Positions 8,571 to 17,454 of a DNA stretch of 17,454 bases are shown piece after piece (position 1 is the first letter of the stretch; every line of letters begins with the position of its first letter). Made by a program: the position numbers and the translations under genes. The stretch spans positions 35,001-52,454 of the forward strand of contig NW_013654845.1 of assembly GCF_000499385.1 (NCBI RefSeq), in the 5' to 3' direction. Under the pieces are notes generated by a model, which searched no databases, was not told where the DNA came from, and saw only the letters and a program-made list of their open reading frames with translations. The DNA is from Eimeria necatrix (lineage: Eukaryota; Apicomplexa; Conoidasida; Eucoccidiorida; Eimeriidae).

Positions 8571-8664
8571 GCTGCAGCGTCTGCTGCTGCAGCGTCTGCT
8601 GCTGCAGCGTCTGCTGCTGCAGCGTCTGCTGCTGCAGCGTCTGCTGCTGCAGCGTCTGCTGCTG
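8571..8664 (+). repeat. Six units of a 15-base GCGTCTGCTGCTGCA repeat
   Basis: A perfect 15-base tandem repeat follows TCTCGGATTGCAG. One frame reads as LLLQR pentapeptides and then VVAFLDFAV before a possible donor TTCG|GTAATT. It could be an exon of an unidentified gene, but the composition makes this weak. Confidence 0.75.
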
Positions 8665-8840
8665 GTTGTTGCCTTTTTGGATTTTGCTGTTCGGTAATTC
8701 AAATGAGACAAAAAGGCCTTTTTCTCCTTTTAGTTTAGTTCTATTTGAATTTTAATTTAATTTAAATTCAATTTTAATTTGATTATATTGTTTAATTAGT
8801 TTGGAAAAACAGATGCTTTCTTCTTCTTTTCTCTTTAAAG

Positions 8841-8863
8841 TGCAACAAGGCTTCTTGCTTGGA

Positions 8864-8904
<41 letters not shown>

Positions 8905-9126
8905 GGTGCTTGGCCCCGCTGCGGGGCACAAGAAATGGCAAAGTTTGATGGAATTGAAACGAAATGTATTTTAGTTTTAATTATTTTGAATTAAATAAAT
9001 GAAAGAGAAGAAGAAGCCGCTGCAGTGAATGGCAGCAGCAGAAGCAGCAGCTGCCTGGTCACCCAGACAGCTGCTGGTCTGCCAGTCGGCTGCAGCTGCT
9101 GCTGCTGCTGCTGCTGCTGCGGATTA
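8841..9126 (+). other. Possible coding fragments of an unidentified gene
   Basis: Two weak candidates. After CTCTTTAAAG (8840) a frame reads QQGFLLGS, poly-Ala, VVLGPAAGHKKWQSLMELKR. A short ATG frame at about 9029-9126 reads MAAAEAAAAWSPRQLLVCQS, then poly-Ala and TAG. Neither has recognisable homology and both contain CTG runs. Without transcripts I would not call a gene. Confidence 0.2.
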
Positions 9127-9605
9127 GAAGGCATTTTGTGCTGTTTTCTGAATAAAAATAAATTGAATGAATTCTAACAGCTCATTAATTTGAAAATTGA
9201 AATAATTTAGAGAGAAAAAGCGGAAAATTGGGCCTTCTGCAGCTGCAATGAGACCCAAAATGCGCCGCCGCCGTTCAACTTTCTTGCATGCCCATTTCCC
9301 ACAGCCCCGGTGTCGGCAGTTCATTTGCGTTGCCTCTCAAGAAGCGAAAAAAGTATTCAAAAGTTTTAAATTGAAAAAAAGGAACTTTTTGTTCCATTTA
9401 ACTTTAAAAAAATATCAAAAACAGCCTCATGAGGCGCGCTGCAGTCGCGCTCCGCCGCAGAGTGGGATCCTGGAACCTTCCGCCTTTTATTTTTCGAGTT
9501 TCTTCACTTGCTGATGAGCCTCTGTAGTTCTTTGCGGAATTTCCCTTTTAGTTTTCGAGTGGAGTCTTTTAAATTCGAAAAAGCGAAGTTTCGAGGGTTT
9601 GATTG
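9127..9605. other. Spacer upstream of the AP-5 sigma-like gene
   Basis: Moderately AT-rich. A short ATG frame from 9248 encodes an Arg-rich peptide (MRPKMRRRRSTFLHAHF), but nothing marks it as real. The promoter and 5' UTR of the gene at 9606 presumably lie here; no core promoter element can be assigned. Confidence 0.5.
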
Positions 9606-11221
9606 ATGGTGTTTGGAGTGGTCGTGGCGGCCGTGGGACAAACCCAGCCGGTTTTTTCCATCTTCTACACCCCCGAGGGAAATGACTCGCTGCGAATTGT
9701 GCGTCAACAAGTGAGTTTCGTTTGCAAGAATTCAAAAGTTGAATAAAAAGAAACAATTTGAATCAAAGGAGGCGTTTTGAGCGCGAGATCGCGGCAGCAG
9801 CGCCGGAAGAAAGCTGCTGCGGCTGCTGCAGTTCATGTTGCTGCTGCTGAGTCCGGGGGCGCGATCTGCGCAGTTCGGACTTATTTGCTTCGAAATTAAT
9901 GAAATTAAATGTTTTAATTCTGCATTTGGGTCCTTTTAGTCCCCGTTTGCGGCGTTTTCCCAGGCGATCATCCGCCGCGTCGCGGACGACCACTCCTTCC
10001 AGCTGCAGTGCCTGCGCGGCGCGCAGCAGGCGGGCGAAGAGAAACTCAGCCAGCAAAAGACTGCAGCAGCAAACTCTGCAGCTTCGGGAACTTCTTTATT
10101 GGCCGCTTTAATCAGCAGTTCAGTTTCTGCACAGGAAGAGCTGCATGCGCCAGCGGGCGCCTGCAAGAGAAGTGCAGATTCCAAGCCCGGCAAACGGTGA
10201 ACACCTTTCCTGGCCGGCTTTCTGGGAACTTTCTCTTTATTCTGTCTTTTTATTCTATTTCATTTCCTTCCACTTCATCTTTGCCCTTTCTTGTTTGTTT
10301 GTTCTTCTTTTCTCTCTTTTGCCTTCTCTTCTGCTGCCTGGCGCAGCTGGCAGTTCACGTTTTCTGAATTCTTGCTGCAGTTGCTGTTTTTTCCGGATTT
10401 TTGGGGCTTTTTTCGACTAATTAAATTAATTTTAAATATTTTATTCTTTTTAAATGCAGGCAATGGGCAGAAAGCGGCGTTTGCCCCGAAAACGGAATGC
10501 TAGAGGGTGTTTTGCTGCTGCCGATTTCCTCGCTGTTCAGCACTCCCAAGTTCGTGCTGTGGAAGCGCGTGGACGAGTTCGTTGGCCACTCAGTTAAAAA
10601 AGACTTTTATTTATTTCTTTTTGCAAATTTTAAATCGTTTTAATTCATTAAATGAAAACTAAATTGCCATTCCCTCCTTCTGCCTTCATTTGCCGTTTGC
10701 CAACAAGACGCCGCTCAGTAGCAGTTCAGAAAAGCGGAAAGCAGCAAAAAATTGCCATTTTTGCGGCTCTTTTGAACTGTTTCGCGTTTATTATTGAAAT
10801 ATTATTATTATTATTCATTATTATTAATTATTATTAACTATTATTAATCATTATAGCCCCTTTTGCCGCGTTTTCCGTCGGCTGCTGCAGGCTGCTGTAC
10901 GCCGTGGTTTTGGACTTAGCCGAAAACTGCTTGCTGGCTTCCAACGCACTGACGCTCTTTATTCACATTCTTGCGGACATCTTCGGAGTTAAGACGGACT
11001 CAGCTCCTTTGTCGGATCTTGTGAGTTTTATTTCATCCAAAAGTGCCATTTGCTGCTCCAGTTGCTGCTTTGCTGCTCCAGTTGCTGCTTTGCTGCTCCA
11101 GTTGCTGCTTTGCTGCTCCAGTTGCTGCTTTGCTGCTGCAGTTGCTGCTTTGCTGCTCCAGTTGCTGCTTTGCTGCACCGGTTGCTGCTTGCTGCGTTCC
11201 AGCGACGCTCACATACCCCCC

Positions 11222-11254
<33 letters not shown>

Positions 11255-11452
11255 GCAGCAGCAGCAGGGCTTGATTTCGCTTGCCAGCACCGCTGTTCGC
11301 TCTTATTTATCAGCTGAAAGTGTGGTTTTTACTTTTTTAATTCTTTTAATTCTTTTTTAATTCTTTTAATTCAAAAGCATAAAGATCTTTCTCTCTGGTG
11401 TCTGCAGCGGCTGCTGCTGCCTGCTGCTTCACTTTGTTTGCTATAGATGGTT

Positions 11453-11492
<40 letters not shown>

Positions 11493-11747
11493 GGGCTAGA
11501 GCTCGGGTTGCGGGGCTCATCTTTTCAAATTTGCTGCAGTTCCTGAAAAGGCCGGACGCGCTGCTGGTGACTCTGCACTATTTGCTGCCAGGTGGGCCGA
11601 CTGCGCAGCTCTTTCTTTCAAAAAGCGAGGCTTTGCTGCTGCTGCTGCTGCTGCTGCTGTTTCGGAGCAGCAGCAGCAGCAACAGCAGCGTCAGCAGCAG
11701 CAGCAGCAGCATCAGCAGCGGCAGCAACAGCATCAGCAGCAGCAGCG

Positions 11748-11778
<31 letters not shown>

Positions 11779-11938
11779 CAGCAGCAGCAGGTTGCTGCAG
11801 CAAAAGAAGTGCTGCTGCTTGTCCCATTTGCTGCGCTCAGGAGGCCAGTTGATGTTTTTGAATGTCTCGAGGGCTCAGCGGATAAAAGCTGATGTCAAAG
11901 ATGCTCTTCGGCAGGCGACTCAGGGGGGGAAGCTGTGA
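9606..11938 (+). CDS. AP-5 adaptor complex sigma subunit-like protein
   Basis: Exons: 9606-9710, 9964-10196, 10460-about 10570, 10891-11020, 11540-11591, 11841-11938. The start ATG (MVFGVVVAAVGQTQPVF) fits the first beta strand of a sigma/longin fold. Exon 2 continues RIVRQQ-AIIRRVADDHSF. Exon 3 has NGMLEGVLLLPISSLF and KFVLWKRV. Exon 4 has LLYAVVLDLAENCLLASNAL. Exon 5 has FLKRPDALLVTLHYLLPG, and exon 6 gives GQLMFLN and a charged tail to TGA. This order and the VLDxxEN...LLPxGQLxFLN signature match AP5S1 of animals almost without gaps; ordinary AP-1/2/3 sigma subunits lack that ending. AP-5 works in late endosome retrieval with SPG11/SPG15. Five introns are placed; all but the exon 3/4 junction have agreeing phases. 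Exon 3's donor is unresolved (10558, 10568 or 10580). Length, about 230-240 residues, is near the family's roughly 200. Confidence 0.8.
11041..11185. repeat. 20-base TTTGCTGCTCCAGTTGCTGC tandem repeat in intron
   Basis: Seven tandem units with few substitutions in the fourth intron (11021-11539) of the AP-5 sigma-like gene. Each unit contains a CCAG or GCAG, so it offers many decoy 3' splice sites. Confidence 0.85.
11457..11491. repeat. CTG tract in intron
   Basis: CTG run near the end of the fourth intron. An open poly-Leu frame continues through it into the next exon, but joining LSDL directly to FLKRPDALL at 11540 gives a gapless family alignment, so the tract is treated as intronic. Confidence 0.65.
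11592..11840 (+). other. Intron composed mostly of CTG/CAG repeats
   Basis: Donor CCAG|GTGGGC, acceptor CTGCGCTCAG, phase 1 on both sides. Removing it fuses LLPG to GQLMFLN, the conserved motif. The intron is open in the coding frame (poly-L, then poly-S), so retention would not truncate the protein but would break the motif. Confidence 0.8.
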
Positions 11939-13321
11939 GCGGCGGAGTCCGGAGTTGGTTTTTGCATTTTTTGAGGAAAAAAGAAGAAAAAAAAGTCCCA
12001 AGTACTTTAAAATCTTCTTTTCTTCTTTTTTAAACTCGCTTTCCGCAGCTTTCCCCGCGGATTCCACTAGGATCGCCGCGCGCACTTGTTGAATTGCAAC
12101 AAATTCAACAACTCGGAAACTTGCACACTTCTGAAACTGCGAAGCAAACTCGAAGATAATGGACAAAACAGGAAGCAATAAACAAATTAATTATCGAATA
12201 GTCACAATAGAAGCAAAATAAAGCGAAAGAAAAGCCGCAAACACACTGAAGTAATTTCAATAAGCTGAAACTCCAACTGTTTCAAAGTGACGAGTGAGCC
12301 GCATTCATCAAGGAAATAAACCCTTTTGGAGGTGCTTTGTGGGAAATTAGACTTTAAAATAATTTTATTTATAATAAAAAAGAAAGTAAAGATAATTTGA
12401 GAGGGCTTTTTCTTCTTCATGGGCTTCTCCCTAGCCCGTTAAAGCTAGCTGGAGGGGGGCCACTCGTTCAATTTAATTCAGTTTAAATCCGTCTTTCTTA
12501 GCGCAGATCTTTCTTATTTCGTTTTTAATTTATTTTAATATTTTTTTGCATTTATTTTAACCGAGAAACAAATTAAATTAATTGAATTTGAGGCCGTGGC
12601 CGCTGCCGCGCCCGAGGGTCACCGCCCAGGGGTGACGCCTCCAGCGGGGGTTGTGGAAGAGGCCTGCTGCGCCGTTTGGCTTTCCTTGAACAGTTTTTTC
12701 AATTATATTTATTTAAAAAGTCTTTTGTGTTTAATTTGTTCAATATGAGAGGCATTTGGGTGAAAAGGGCGCACTGAACGCGGGGGCCGATGGTCACTCA
12801 CAAGCCGGGAGGGAGCCGCTGCCGCATGCGTTCTTCCCGCGCCCACACTCTCGAAACTTGAATTGTTCTGCAAAAACTTCGTCTTTTTATTATTATATTT
12901 GTCGAAACAATTTAATTTATTTTGAAAAAGATCCAAAAAGAAGCTCCTTTGCCTTTTGGCGCCACTGGGGGTACCCAGTGGCAACGCCGCGGCGGCGAGT
13001 CTTGTTATTTGCATTGGAACATTTTAAGGCAAAAAAAGAGAAAGAAATCATTTTATTTCTTTTTAAAAGAGAGTGCAAATCTCTTATTGAAATGAGACGG
13101 CAAAATCTCTTTCAAATGGCACTCTGAAGAGCAGCACACACACTCCTGCTGTTGCTGCTGCTGCTGCTGCTGCTGCCTCCTCTCTTTGCTGCTGCAGCGC
13201 GAAACTTAACTTAGTTTTATCTGCTGCCTCTTTTCTGCAGCAGCAGATTCTCTCATTAGTTGGCAGAGGCAGCCGGAAGGGATGCGCAGAGTACCTGCAG
13301 CTCGTCTAGGGTTTGGTTGAG
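11939..13321. other. Spacer between AP-5 sigma-like and B9D1-like genes
   Basis: Mostly AT-rich, with GC-rich islands at about 12590-12675, 12765-12850 and 12955-13000. The islands hold small hairpins: GTCACC/GGTGAC at 12618-12636, and a 9-bp stem at 12961-12982. No ORF has coding character. The islands could be promoter or UTR sequence of the downstream gene. Confidence 0.5.
12961..12982. other. Perfect 9-bp stem-loop
   Basis: GCCACTGGG and CCCAGTGGC flank a GGTA loop in the spacer upstream of the B9D1-like gene. Function unknown. Confidence 0.6.

Positions 13322-17454
<4,133 letters not shown>

Noticed and set aside
8511..8711. Minus-strand SSRRC-repeat protein
   Set aside because: Same 15-base repeat read backwards; no start context, splice signal or conserved residue.
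12600..12680. tRNA or other known structural RNA
   Set aside because: The hairpin at 12618-12636 does not extend to a cloverleaf, and there are no A/B box sequences or CCA-compatible acceptor stem.

Overview
The window looks like nuclear DNA of a coccidian apicomplexan, most likely an Eimeria species. The evidence is: very dense CAG/CTG trinucleotide runs in all frames that become poly-Q/A/S/L tracts in exons; internal TTTAGGG/AAACCCT telomere-like arrays; intron-rich genes with AT-rich introns; and a RAP-domain protein, a family expanded in Apicomplexa. The genus call is inference from these signatures, not from a database match. Most long open frames here are artefacts of the repeats, so genes were recovered by looking for conserved protein segments joined by phase-compatible splice sites.

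Layout, all genes on the + strand: (1) about 304-3025, the 3' part of an unrecognised multi-exon gene that ends in a Lys/Glu-rich coiled-coil-like tail. (2) 3026-4212, a region with inverted repeats and two plausible orphan exons (3561-3628, 3714-3812). (3) 4213-7779, a RAP-domain protein with FASTK/heptatricopeptide-like helical repeats, probably organellar RNA metabolism; its introns carry telomere-like arrays and one GC-AG intron. (4) 7780-9605, mostly AT-rich spacer with a TA-dinucleotide tract and some doubtful coding fragments. (5) 9606-11938, a six-exon gene whose spliced product resembles the sigma subunit of the AP-5 adaptor complex (AP5S1). (6) 11939-13321, spacer. (7) 13322 to beyond the right edge, a B9-domain protein closest to B9D1, a ciliary transition-zone MKS-module component, with two introns swollen by minisatellites. 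The three identified genes have unrelated jobs (organellar RNA, endosomal traffic, flagellar base), so this is ordinary gene neighbourhood, not an operon or a single system.

The most unusual signal is a short palindromic family, GGTGTACGTACACC with variant GGTGTACAGACACC. It occurs about fifteen times, often nested in larger perfect hairpins and clustered next to exons. In two unrelated genes (RAP intron ending 7370, B9D1 intron ending 17150) the variant itself supplies the 3' splice site, cutting GGTGTACAG|ACACC. Telomere-like arrays begin exactly at a well-supported 5' splice site at 5575/5576 and possibly at 5421/5422, and (CTG)n-CAG tracts serve as 3' splice sites at several exons. Together these suggest that repeat families in this genome are tied to intron boundaries.
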